Assembly: GCA_016699855.1 (NCBI GenBank)
Contig: CP064988.1
Location: 806,001-870,000, forward strand
Origin: Rhodospirillales bacterium
GTDB taxonomy: Bacteria; Pseudomonadota; Alphaproteobacteria; Reyranellales; Reyranellaceae
DNA: 64,000 nt
Direction of reading: 5' to 3'
Shown here one piece after another: positions 51,983 through 60,334 of this stretch. Position 1 is the first letter of the stretch. Every line of letters begins with the position of its first letter. The position numbers were made by a program, and so were the translations under genes. Under the pieces are notes generated by a model. The model searched no databases. It saw only the letters and a program-made list of their open reading frames with translations, and was not told the DNA's origin.

Positions 51983-53083
51983 CTAGGCCGCCGCGCCCGA
52001 TATCGTCCGCCGCGCCCGCGCGGTGCCTTCGGCTTGGATGTCCTTCGCGAGCCCGCGCAGAATCTCCCGATCGGCGTCGTTCTTCACCGCGATCGAGAAT
52101 TCGCAGTTGGTCACGACGCCGCCGTAGCGGTCGCACAGCTTGCGCGCGACCGTGTCGTAGGTCGCGATCGTCACGAAGGTGTGGAGCACCTCGTCGTCGA
52201 TGTGCTGGGGCATCTCCTCCCAGCGCTGCGCCCGCGACAGAAGCTTCAGCCGGTCCGCCAGATCGCCGAGGCCGAGATGGTCGAACGCGGCGCGGTATTG
52301 CGGCGTCGAGGCGTAGAAAGCGATCCGCGCGCGGGCGTCGCGCACCTTGGGGACGAGCTCCGCCTCGTTGGCCGCCACCGCGACCAGCGGCTTCATGCAG
52401 ACCTGGAACGCGTCGAGCGGGCGGCCGGCCTTGGCGGCGCCGGCGCGCGCCGCCGGCAGCATGACCTTCTCGATGTAGGACGGCGTGCACACGGGATGCG
52501 GACGGATACCCTCGGCCACCTCGCCCGCCACATGGCACATCACGGCGTTGACCGCCGCGATGTGGATGGGGATGCGGGGATGCTCGATCGGACCGGGGTC
52601 GAACAGCGGCGCCATGAGGTTGATGTTGTAGTGCGCGCCGCGCACGTCGAGCGGCGTGCCGTTCTGCCAGCGGTCCCACACCGCCCGCACGGCCGCCACG
52701 TACTCGCGCATCCACGGGCCGGCCGGCGACCAGGGCATGCCGAAGCGGCGCTCGATATGCGCCTTGACCTGCGTGCCGAGGCCGAGCGTGAAGCGGCCGC
52801 CGGAGAGCTTCTGGAGCGTCCACGCGCTCATCGCGGTCACGGTAGGGCTGCGCGGGAACGCTATCGCGACGGAGGTGCCGAGCTTCAAGGTCCGCGTGGT
52901 CTGCGCCGCCAGCGCCAGCAGGACGAAGGGATCGTCCTTGGTCTCCTCGACCACGAGGCCGTCGTAGCCGATTTCCTCCAGCAGGCGCGCGTCGGCGGCG
53001 ATGCTGTGGAGATCGAGCGGCGTCTCCGGCGCGCGTAGACCGGGGTCGACCTTGCCGAGCGGAAGAAGCGTCTCGAGGCGCAC
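51983..53083 (-). CDS. LLM class F420-dependent oxidoreductase (TIGR03617-like)
   Basis: This 366-aa protein has LLEEIGYDGLVVEETKDDPFVLLALAAQTTRTLKLGTSVAIAFPRSPTVTAMSAWTLQKLSGGRFTLGLGTQVKAHIERRFGMPW, characteristic of the TIGR03617 F420-dependent group (GTQVxxHxxRRxGxPW). The start is GTG at 53083 (VRLETLLPLGKVDPG). It precedes the TIGR03620-like gene in a probable two-gene operon. Substrate unknown. Confidence 0.88.
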   Translation of the reverse strand: MRLETLLPLGKVDPGLRAPETPLDLHSIAADARLLEEIGYDGLVVEETKDDPFVLLALAAQTTRTLKLGTSVAIAFPRSPTVTAMSAWTLQKLSGGRFTLGLGTQVKAHIERRFGMPWSPAGPWMREYVAAVRAVWDRWQNGTPLDVRGAHYNINLMAPLFDPGPIEHPRIPIHIAAVNAVMCHVAGEVAEGIRPHPVCTPSYIEKVMLPAARAGAAKAGRPLDAFQVCMKPLVAVAANEAELVPKVRDARARIAFYASTPQYRAAFDHLGLGDLADRLKLLSRAQRWEEMPQHIDDEVLHTFVTIATYDTVARKLCDRYGGVVTNCEFSIAVKNDADREILRGLAKDIQAEGTARARRTISGAAA

Positions 53084-53281
53084 GTCGTGGCTCCATGGCG
53101 TCGCGGCCCGTCGTCCGGCCGTCGCGGCGCATCATGGCAGGCGCGCGGACGGAGGCAACCGCCCGCCCGGCGTGCCGGCGGTCATGTCCGCTTTGCGCCA
53201 AGGCCATCGGCACCCTAGGCTCGCCGACTAGCGGGCGGTGGACTCCGATATTTGCCGCGAAGCGACCGACGGAGCGACGAC

Positions 53282-54115
53282 GTGGACGCATCTTCGAGGA
53301 TCGAGGCGCCGCCGGGCGGCTGGATCGAGCCCTACGCCGGACTCGCCTACAAGCCTCGCCAGATGGCGGTGGAGGCCGCGACCGAGCATCGGGCGCTGCG
53401 GCTCTGTGGCATCGATCCCGACGTGTTCGGCGACGCGGTCGATCCATCGACGTTCATCTCGTACGCGATTCAGGAGGGCGTCCGCAACGGCGTCCACGCC
53501 AACGGCACGGTCAACATGGCGCAGCGCCTCGTCCAACGCGACAAACTGCGGCTCGGCGAACGCCTCACTGTCACGGGTACGATACACACGGTCGAGGAGG
53601 TGCCGCGGGGCAAGGTCGCCGTGAGCGAGACCTGGTTCGCTGGCGCCGACGGGCGCCCCGGCGTGATGTCCGGCCGGCGGTCGTTGCGACCCGATCCGGC
53701 CAAGGTCGAGGCGCGCGGCGCCGGCACGCGGACTGCGCCGATCGTCGACAATCCCCTGGCGCTGCGAGTCCTCGGCGAGGTCGCGCTGACGCCCGCGAAC
53801 GTCGTGGCCTACGACTCCGAGGGCGTGAACCCGATCCACTCCGATCCCGACGCGGCGCGGCGTGCCGGCTTCCGCGCGCCGATCATCGGCGGCGGCATGG
53901 GTGTGCGCTTCCTGACGGCCGCGATCTGGCGGCGTTTCGCGCCGGTCGGGATCGAGCTCGACATCCAGTTCCGCCGGCCGATCTTCTGGGACGATTCGCT
54001 CGAGATCCGGGTCGACGAGCGCGACGGTGAATGGCGGGCGATCTGCCTCGTCAAGGACGGCAAGGTGGCGACCGAGGCCGCGATCGCCGGGCTGACACCC
54101 GGCGCCCGCGTCTGA
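53282..54115 (+). CDS. MaoC-like double-hotdog dehydratase-family protein
   Basis: This 277-aa protein appears to have two hotdog domains. The second has VALTPANVVAYDSEGVNPIHSDPDAARRAGFRAPIIGGG, a close match to the hydratase-2 motif YD...NPIHxD...A...GF...I.xG, with catalytic Asp and His. The first half is more diverged. It probably hydrates or dehydrates an enoyl thioester. I chose GTG 53282 over the upstream TTG 53252 because of GGAG nearby. It is convergent with the selenoprotein gene, 6 bp away. Confidence 0.82.
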   Translation: MDASSRIEAPPGGWIEPYAGLAYKPRQMAVEAATEHRALRLCGIDPDVFGDAVDPSTFISYAIQEGVRNGVHANGTVNMAQRLVQRDKLRLGERLTVTGTIHTVEEVPRGKVAVSETWFAGADGRPGVMSGRRSLRPDPAKVEARGAGTRTAPIVDNPLALRVLGEVALTPANVVAYDSEGVNPIHSDPDAARRAGFRAPIIGGGMGVRFLTAAIWRRFAPVGIELDIQFRRPIFWDDSLEIRVDERDGEWRAICLVKDGKVATEAAIAGLTPGARV

Positions 54116-54121
54116 TCCCCG

Positions 54122-54646
54122 TCACGGCCGCAGCAGCAGGCGGCGGACCTCGCCGGCGGCGACACGTGCCATGGCGCGCAGTCCCTCGTCGGTGGCGCTG
54201 CTGACCGGGTGGTCGATGACGGCGAAGCGGTAGCCGGTCATGCCCAGGGCGCGGGCCATGATCTCGGCGGCGGTCGTGAAGCGCGTGGTCATCACCCCGA
54301 AGGCGGGGACGCCCAGGCGCTCGGCGGAGACGGCGTCGTGCAGACTGCACGATGAGCAGCTGCCTCAATCCCCTATGCCGGAGACCACGGCGTCCCAGCG
54401 GCGCATCTCGGCCACGATCGGCGCGTCGGCCGGCGCGCTGTAGTTGGACTTCACCCGCGTCACCACCTCGGCGACGCCGAACTCCTCGCGCAGCATCCCG
54501 TCGAGATGGGCGAAGAATCCCTTGGAACCCTCCTTGCCGTTCGACACGAGGCCGACGGTCTTGCCGCGCAGCGTGTCCAGACGCGGCGCCGACAGGCCGG
54601 CGGCGGTCTTGAGCTCGGGCGTGGGGTCGAGGATCTGGATAGTCAT
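54122..54646 (-). CDS. UGSC-family selenoprotein with in-frame TGA (Sec94)
   Basis: Read with TGA as selenocysteine this is one 174-aa protein. It begins MTIQILDPTPELKTAAGL, continues LRGKTVGLVSNGKEGSKGFFAHLDGMLREEFG and VVSGIGD, then the TGA at 54367-54365, then GSCSSCSLHDAVSAERLG and VIDHPVSSATDEGLRAMA, stopping at 54122. GxGD-U-GSC is the hallmark of the UGSC family, in which Sec or Cys is followed by GSC. The downstream half keeps codon usage and family sequence past the TGA, so a true stop is very unlikely. A hairpin with the features of a bacterial SECIS follows the TGA. The family's function is unknown; the U/C cluster suggests thiol/selenol redox chemistry. It lies 35 bp after the partner gene. 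Confidence 0.9.
54336..54367 (-). promoter_or_regulatory. Bacterial SECIS element of the UGSC selenoprotein
   Basis: On the minus strand, 12 bases after the TGA, TCGTGCA-GTC-TGCACGA (54352-54336) forms a perfect 7-bp stem with a GUC loop. SelB-binding bacterial SECIS elements have a short stem with GU at the loop, about 15-20 nt from the UGA; the E. coli fdhF element has UGCA-GGUC-UGCA at nearly the same distance. This is the expected shape and spacing. Confidence 0.78.
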
Positions 54647-54681
54647 GGAACCTCCCGTGGAATCTGCGGACCGGCGGCGCG

Positions 54682-55713
54682 CTACGGCGCGTCGAGCGGC
54701 ATGGTGACGGCGTGGCTCTTGTGGCCGAGCCAGGGCGGGATCACGGCGCCGAAGCCGCCGGCCGGGCCGCCGGCCGCGACCACCAGAAGCTGGTCCGCCG
54801 TCTCCATCGCCGGATAGACGCTGTCACCGCGGTCGCGCACGACGGCGCCCTTGCCGACCTCGGCCCATTCGCGCCGGTGGATGCGCGCGCGTTCGTGGAC
54901 GAAGGCCGCGATCTCCGTCTTGCCCCAGCCCGCGTCCTGAAGGTGGTCGCGCAGCTGCTTGGGCACGACGATGGCGTAGTTGCCGGCATGGATGGAATAG
55001 TGGCGCAGATTGGCGCGCATCTCGGCGGCGAAGGTCTCGAGGATCTCCTCGGGCTTTGTCGTCCACTCGTTCATGATCTGGCGCGGCGCGCCCGCGGCCA
55101 TGACGGTGACGGCCGACATCCCCGGCGGCAGGCCGCGGCGGGTCGCCAGCGGCGCCCACGAAGTGTCCTCCTCGTCCTCGGCGACGCAGTACGTGAACTT
55201 GCCGGGATGGCCCAGCGTCGAGCGGTCGATGGCGCCGGGCCGCACGTCGAGCAGATTGATCAAACCCAGCCGGATGGCTCGGCCGATCGCCGCCGTCGCC
55301 CGGTCGCCGTTGCCCAACGCGTTGAACGTGCCGTCGGCGCCGATGGCGCGCCGGACCGGCCCATTGACCACGACCAGCACGGCGCAGCCGCCGGTGCTCG
55401 CGGTGGCGCCATGCAGCAGGAACTCCTCGCGCAGCATCGCCCGCCACGCCGCCACCACGACCGGGAAATGGATCGGCAGGCACCCGGCCATCACGGCGTT
55501 GACGGCGATCTTCTCCGCGACCAACGGACGTTCGCGCACCGGCTCGACCCCGAGCACCGCGTCCGGCGCCAGCGCCGCGCGTTCCAGACAGGCCACGACC
55601 GCGTCGGCGGTCGGCGGCACGACGGGGAGCCCGTCGGTCCAGCCCTTGCCGTGGTAGAATTCCTGCGCGGCGGCGAAATCCGCCGCCTCGTAGGCTTTCG
55701 ACGCCAGTCGCAC
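54682..55713 (-). CDS. Conserved protein encoded with the UGSC selenoprotein, unknown function
   Basis: This 343-aa cytosolic-looking protein starts at GTG 55713 (VRLASKAYEAADFAAAQEFYHGKGWTDGLPVVPPT). Conserved-looking stretches are KGWTDGLPVVPPTADAVVACLE, AEKIAVNAVMAGCLPIHFPVVVAAW and STGGCAVLVVVNGPVRRAIGADG. It has two or three cysteines (MAGCLP, TGGCAV) and no membrane segment. I recall this kind of protein next to UGSC proteins, so the two are probably functional partners, but no activity is known to me. The stop is 35 bp before the UGSC gene start. Confidence 0.8.
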   Translation of the reverse strand: MRLASKAYEAADFAAAQEFYHGKGWTDGLPVVPPTADAVVACLERAALAPDAVLGVEPVRERPLVAEKIAVNAVMAGCLPIHFPVVVAAWRAMLREEFLLHGATASTGGCAVLVVVNGPVRRAIGADGTFNALGNGDRATAAIGRAIRLGLINLLDVRPGAIDRSTLGHPGKFTYCVAEDEEDTSWAPLATRRGLPPGMSAVTVMAAGAPRQIMNEWTTKPEEILETFAAEMRANLRHYSIHAGNYAIVVPKQLRDHLQDAGWGKTEIAAFVHERARIHRREWAEVGKGAVVRDRGDSVYPAMETADQLLVVAAGGPAGGFGAVIPPWLGHKSHAVTMPLDAP

Positions 55714-55789
55714 AACGTGTCTCCGTCATCCTCGCGCTCGCGTCAGCATAGCGTGCCGGCCGGCCTCGGGCCACGCCGGCGGCGACGCG

Positions 55790-57322
55790 TCAGACCTGCG
55801 CGTCGAAGAACGCGTCGGCGCTCTCGACCTCGATCAGCCGGCCCTTGCGGATCTCCAGGAACCGCGTCGCCGCCGTGCGCGTGAAATACCGGTCGTGCGA
55901 GACGAACAGGCACGACACCTCTGTTTCCTCGAGCTGCGCCTCCAGCGCCTCCTGCCCCTCGATGTCGAGATGGCTGGTCGGCTCGTCGAGCAGGTAGATA
56001 TTCGGCCGCAGCAGTTTCATCCGCAGGAACACCAGTCGCGCGCGCTCGCCGTGGCTGAGCGTGCCGATCGGCTCGCGAACGCGCGCGAAGGCGAAACCGG
56101 CCTGCGCGAGCAGACGGATCGCCTCCCTCTCGCCCGCGCCCCCGGCGCCGGCGACGTGGTCGAGGATCGCGGTGTCGAGCGGCAGCTCGCGCATGGTCTG
56201 GTCGAAATGCACCAGGCGGCAGGACGGGTTGAACCGGATCGCGGCCTTGCCGTCGTAGTGCCGCGACGCGGGGTCGTAGGCGCCCGCCAGCGCCGCCAGC
56301 AGCGTCGACTTGCCGGCGCCGTTGGCGCCCAGCAGGGCCACGCGGTCGCCGGCGGCGACCACGAGGCGGTCGATCGTCAGCAGCTTGCGGCCGCCACCCG
56401 GGACGACGACGTCGAGCCCGGAGACGCGCAGCGCGACCTTGGCGTCGATCTCCTCGTCGCTCAGCTCGAGGCGGCGCTCGCGCGGCGCGTAGGCGCGCGT
56501 ACGTCCGGCCTCGATGCGGGCGATCCGCGTCTCGGTCGCGTTCTTGCGCTTGTTGAGATCGGGATTCTTGACCGCCCAGGCCTTGTAGCGCGCCGCCACC
56601 TGCTCCAGCCGCTTGATCTCCCTTTCCTCGAGCTGGCTCTTCGCGGCGGCGGCGGCGTCCCGGCGCAGCAGCTCCTCGCGCGCCAGTGAGAAGCGCGTCT
56701 TGAACGCGTGCAGCCCGTCGCGCCGCAGGAACAGCGTGCGCTCCGTCACGCGGTCGAGGAACTCCCGGTCGTGCGACACGATCAGCATCGGGATCTTGAA
56801 CTCGGCCGTCAGCCAGCGTTCCAGCGTGTTGATGTTGACGAGGTCGAGATGGTTGGTGGGCTCGTCGAGGATCAGGAGGTTCGGCTCCTCCAGCCGCGCC
56901 GCCGCGGCGATCAGGATCAGACGCTGCCAGCCGCCCGACAGCGCGCCGAAGCCGCGCTCCGCGGTCTCCGGCGCGACGCCGATCTCGTCCAGCAGCACGT
57001 CGATGCGCCAATCCTCGCCGGCGAGGCCGACCCGTTCCAGCGCGCTTTCGAGGATCCGCCGCACCGACAATCCGGCGAGCCTGTCGGGGATGTCCTGCGG
57101 CAGACTACCGATCCGCAGCCCGCGCGAGCGGATCACGTTGCCGCCATTCAGATCGAGCTCGCCGGTGAGGCACTTCAGCAGCGTCGACTTGCCGGCGCCG
57201 TTCTCGCCGACCAGCGCCGTCCGCGCGCCGTCTAGCAGGAACGACACGCCGCTGAACACGCGCGACGCCCCGTGGAAAAAGCTGGCGTTGTCCATGCCGA
57301 GGACGGCGTGACGCGGCGCCAT
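55790..57322 (-). CDS. ABC-F family ATPase
   Basis: This 510-aa protein has two ABC domains and no membrane segments. Domain 1 has GENGAGKSTLLK, LSGGWQRLILIAAAAR and NLLILDEPTNHLD. Domain 2 has GANGAGKSTLLAALAG, LSHGERARLVFLRMKLL and NIYLLDEPTSHLD. The linker KRLEQVAARYKAWAVKNPDLNKRKN is the charged P-site tRNA-interacting region of ABC-F proteins. ABC-F members act on the ribosome in translation or antibiotic protection; this one resembles the Uup/EttA-like housekeeping types more than resistance ones, but I cannot decide. The 422-bp gap beyond its start (57323-57744) holds its promoter region and a possible small gene. Confidence 0.9.
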   Translation of the reverse strand: MAPRHAVLGMDNASFFHGASRVFSGVSFLLDGARTALVGENGAGKSTLLKCLTGELDLNGGNVIRSRGLRIGSLPQDIPDRLAGLSVRRILESALERVGLAGEDWRIDVLLDEIGVAPETAERGFGALSGGWQRLILIAAAARLEEPNLLILDEPTNHLDLVNINTLERWLTAEFKIPMLIVSHDREFLDRVTERTLFLRRDGLHAFKTRFSLAREELLRRDAAAAAKSQLEEREIKRLEQVAARYKAWAVKNPDLNKRKNATETRIARIEAGRTRAYAPRERRLELSDEEIDAKVALRVSGLDVVVPGGGRKLLTIDRLVVAAGDRVALLGANGAGKSTLLAALAGAYDPASRHYDGKAAIRFNPSCRLVHFDQTMRELPLDTAILDHVAGAGGAGEREAIRLLAQAGFAFARVREPIGTLSHGERARLVFLRMKLLRPNIYLLDEPTSHLDIEGQEALEAQLEETEVSCLFVSHDRYFTRTAATRFLEIRKGRLIEVESADAFFDAQV

Positions 57323-57497
57323 GGTGGTTCCCGAGTATCCCCGTCGACGTCCCGGCGTCCGCCGCCGTCGCGCCGACGCTTTTTGACCACTTCCCGCGCG
57401 GGTGTCCACACGTGCGCGGCGCACCGCACGCTTGCCGCGCGGCGCCGGCGCGTCCATGATCCAGCCTCCGTTCCAACAACAGAGAGGAGGTGGTCCA

Positions 57498-57572
57498 GTG
57501 TCTCATTGTCATCGTCGGCCCGTTTCGGCCAGGACCTGGATCGTCGTCGCTTCCTTCGGGGACGCCGGCTGA
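57498..57572 (+). CDS. Possible 24-residue small protein or leader peptide
   Basis: GTG at 57498 is preceded by GAGAGGAGG, a near-ideal ribosome-binding site, and opens a 24-codon frame beginning MSHCHRRPVSARTWIVVAS and ending at TGA 57570-57572. A GC-rich terminator hairpin lies 44 bp downstream, so the unit looks like a self-contained short gene. It is not in the leader of the ABC-F gene, which is on the other strand. Without conservation data this is only a candidate. Confidence 0.35.
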   Translation: MSHCHRRPVSARTWIVVASFGDAG

Positions 57573-57616
57573 TCGTGAATTCTGGACCTCGGCGCGATCC
57601 GGGGCCGTGACAATGG

Positions 57617-57653
57617 AAGGGCCGCCCCGCAACCGGGAGCGGCCCTTCTTGTT
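57617..57653 (+). terminator. Rho-independent-like terminator
   Basis: AAGGGCCGC (57617-57625) pairs perfectly with GCGGCCCTT (57639-57647) around a 13-base loop, followed by the T-rich CTTGTT. On the plus strand it would terminate a transcript covering 57498-57572 before the dimethylformamidase genes. Confidence 0.55.
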
Positions 57654-57744
57654 GCCAGCGTCGTCGAAAATCTCCGAGGCGCCCGCCATCCGGATTCCCT
57701 AGGATGGCGGCGCCGGCCGCGGGCCGGCGAGGAGACGACCCCGC

Positions 57745-58074
57745 ATGCTGAACAACGCGCCCGATGGCGCCCATTTCCCCGTCGACGCCGGCCGGACCGA
57801 TCTCATCGAGGAATTTCGGCGCAGTCCCAAGGGACCGCACGGTCGCGAGCTGCAGATGCTGCTGCACCGCATGCGCTGGGAGTCACCCGGCGGCCGCTAC
57901 GTGCTGGTGACGATCGAGCCGGGCCGGCGCTGGATCCTCGGCCGGCTGACCGGCGCGCGCGGCGAACCCATCGAGCTGTTCCGCAACAAGACCTACGAGT
58001 CGCCGGCGGCGGCGGAGTGGGACGTGTTCAAGCTGCGGTGGGAAGCGCTCACCGGCCGGACGATCGGGGGCTGA
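57745..58074 (+). CDS. dmfA1: N,N-dimethylformamidase small (alpha) subunit
   Basis: This 109-aa protein begins MLNNAPDGAHFPVDAGRTDLIEEF and contains WILGRLTGARGEPIELFRNKTYESPAAAEWDVFKLRWE, the pattern of the DMFase small subunit (about 130 aa in Paracoccus). It packs against the large subunit and has no active-site residues of its own. The ATG has GGAGACGAC before it. One base separates its stop from the large-subunit ATG, so the two are tightly coupled. Assignment rests partly on the large subunit next door. Confidence 0.72.
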   Translation: MLNNAPDGAHFPVDAGRTDLIEEFRRSPKGPHGRELQMLLHRMRWESPGGRYVLVTIEPGRRWILGRLTGARGEPIELFRNKTYESPAAAEWDVFKLRWEALTGRTIGG

Positions 58075-58075
58075 C

Positions 58076-60319
58076 ATGCGGCTCGGCGGCATCGATACGA
58101 CCTCGGTCCTCGGCTACGCGTCCCCGTACATCGTAGAGCCTGGCGGCCGGATCTCGTTCCATCTGTCGAGCGCGACGCCGCGCGAGGTCGACGTGGCGCT
58201 CGTCCGCGTGCGCTGCGGTGATCCCGATCCGGCCGGGCCGGGCCTGAAACTGCTGCCCGTGAAATCCGCGATCGACGGCCGCCACGCGGTGCGCCACCAG
58301 CCGATCCGGCCGGGATCCTGCGCCATCGTCGCCGACCGCGGCGCCCTCCGCGGCCTCGCCGGCTTCAGCGTCGGCGCCTTCATCTGGCCGACGATGCCCG
58401 GCGCGGCGGCGCAGACGATCATCTCCCGTTGGCGCGACGACTCGCAGGCCGGCTGGCGCCTCGGTCTCGACGCCGACGGCCACCTCGAACTCGCGGTCGG
58501 CGACGGCAAGGGCGCCGTCGCGGTGGCGCGCGGTGAGCGCACCGTGACACGGCGGGAATGGCTGTTCGTCCACGGCGCGTACGACGCGGCCAGCGGCGCG
58601 CTGCGCGTGACGCAGGTCAGCCTCGACCCGCAGGCCGGCCGCGACCGTTCCTGCGTCGGCCGTGCCATCGCCCGCGTCGGCATCGAATGGCCGGACGACA
58701 CGCCGCTGGTGATCGCGGCCCGAAGCGCGCCGGACACGACCACGCATTTCGACGGCAAGCTCGACCGGCCCCGCCTCCACCGCGCGCCACTCACGGCGGA
58801 CGCCATGCGCGCGCTGTGCGAGGCGGTCAATCCGCCGCCGGGCGATCCCGACCTCGCCGGCGCCTGGGATTTCTCGATCGACATCCCGGGCCTGTCCATC
58901 CACGACCGTTCCGCCAACCGGCTGCACGGGCGGCTCGCGCAGATCCCCGCGCGCGGCGTGACCGGCGCGAACTGGGACGGCACGGTCAACGACTGGCGGT
59001 CGCTGCCGGCGCACTACGGCGCCATCCATTTCTGTTCGGACGACATGGTCGATTGCGCCTGGTCGCCGGACTTCATGCTCGACGTGCCGACCGATCTGCC
59101 CGGTGGCTACTACGCGCTGCGCATGACCGCCGCGCCGCCCGACGGCGATCCGGTCGAGAGTTACGTCGGCTTCTTCGTCCGCTCGCCACGCGGGCGCACC
59201 GCGGCGAAACTGGCGATCGTCGCGCCGGTCGCGACCTACCTCGCCTACGCCAACGGCGCGTTGCGCATGGACCAGGTGCACGCCGAGTCGATGCTCGAAG
59301 GGCTGATCGTGCTGTCGCGCGACGACCTCTACCTCCAGGAGCACCGCGAGGTCGGGCTGTCGACCTACGACACGCACGCCGACGGCAGCGGCTGGCGCGT
59401 CAGCGGCGCGCGGCGGCCGATCCTCAACATGCGTCCGCGCTGCAACACCTTCAACTACGGCAACGACACGCACCTGATCGACTGGCTCGAGGAGAAGGGC
59501 ATCGCCTACGACCTCGTGACCGACGAGGATCTGCACCGCGACGGGCTCGACGCGCTGCGGCCCTACCGCTGCGTCATGACGCTGTCGCATCCCGAGTACT
59601 ATTCGCGCGAGATGTGGGACGCCATCGACGCCTACCAGCGCTCCGGCGGCCGGCACATGTATCTCGGCGGCAACGGCTTCTACTGGCGCATCGCCTTCCA
59701 CCGCGATCTACCCGGCGTGATCGAGGTGCGCCGCGACGTCACCGGCGTGCGCACCTGGGAGGGCGAGGCCGGCGAGGCGCATCTGGCGTTCACCGGCGAA
59801 TCGGCGGGGCTGTGGCGCAGCAACGGCCGGCCGCCGCAGCGGCTGGTCGGCGTCGGCTTCGACGCGCAGGTGTTCGACCGGTCGGCCGGCTACCGCCGGA
59901 TGCCGGACGGCGAGGATCCGCGCGTCGCGTGGATGTTCGAGGGCATCGCCGCCGGCGAGATGATCGGCGATTTCGGGGCCCGCAACGGCGGCGCCGCGGG
60001 TCTGGAGATCGACCGCGCCGATCCCGAGCTGGGGTCGCCACCCGACATGCTGCTGGTCGCCAGCGCCGACCGCATCGGCTACGGCGGCATGCCGGCGCCG
60101 GAGGAGTTCCGCACCTTCCACCGCGGCCTCGACGGCGAGCAGAACTCGCGCGTGCGCGCCGATCTCGTCTATTTCCCGACGGCCAACGGCGGCGGCGTGT
60201 TCTCGACGGGGTCGATCGCCTGGGTCACGGCGCTCTCGCACAACCACTACGACAACAACGTGTCGCGGCTGATGGGGAACGTCGTGAGGCGGTTCCTCGA
60301 CCCCGCACCGCTCCCCTGA
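58076..60319 (+). CDS. dmfA2: N,N-dimethylformamidase large (beta) subunit
   Basis: The enzyme hydrolyses N,N-dimethylformamide to dimethylamine and formate with a mononuclear iron. The 747-aa protein has a lectin-like/beta-sandwich N-terminal half (LGYASPYIVEPGGRISFHLSS ... FDGKLDRPRLHRAPL) and a catalytic domain with YLAYANGALRMDQVH, STYDTHADGSGW, MRPRCNTFNYGNDTHLIDWL and SHPEYYSREMWDAID. His505/Glu507 in HPEYY, and Tyr residues in the YLAYANG and STYD segments, are the likely iron ligands corresponding to the Tyr-Tyr-Glu set of Paracoccus (inference). True substrate may differ, since amide-hydrolysing homologues are widespread. It is followed by a convergent acyl-CoA ligase. Confidence 0.83.
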   Translation: MRLGGIDTTSVLGYASPYIVEPGGRISFHLSSATPREVDVALVRVRCGDPDPAGPGLKLLPVKSAIDGRHAVRHQPIRPGSCAIVADRGALRGLAGFSVGAFIWPTMPGAAAQTIISRWRDDSQAGWRLGLDADGHLELAVGDGKGAVAVARGERTVTRREWLFVHGAYDAASGALRVTQVSLDPQAGRDRSCVGRAIARVGIEWPDDTPLVIAARSAPDTTTHFDGKLDRPRLHRAPLTADAMRALCEAVNPPPGDPDLAGAWDFSIDIPGLSIHDRSANRLHGRLAQIPARGVTGANWDGTVNDWRSLPAHYGAIHFCSDDMVDCAWSPDFMLDVPTDLPGGYYALRMTAAPPDGDPVESYVGFFVRSPRGRTAAKLAIVAPVATYLAYANGALRMDQVHAESMLEGLIVLSRDDLYLQEHREVGLSTYDTHADGSGWRVSGARRPILNMRPRCNTFNYGNDTHLIDWLEEKGIAYDLVTDEDLHRDGLDALRPYRCVMTLSHPEYYSREMWDAIDAYQRSGGRHMYLGGNGFYWRIAFHRDLPGVIEVRRDVTGVRTWEGEAGEAHLAFTGESAGLWRSNGRPPQRLVGVGFDAQVFDRSAGYRRMPDGEDPRVAWMFEGIAAGEMIGDFGARNGGAAGLEIDRADPELGSPPDMLLVASADRIGYGGMPAPEEFRTFHRGLDGEQNSRVRADLVYFPTANGGGVFSTGSIAWVTALSHNHYDNNVSRLMGNVVRRFLDPAPLP

Positions 60320-60334
60320 CTCGCGCGCCGCGCC

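Noticed and set aside
54051..54368. A separate minus-strand frame starting beside the TGA of the selenoprotein
   Set aside because: It is out of frame with the UGSC protein and its translation is Arg/Pro-rich noise; the real downstream sequence is the continuation through the TGA.
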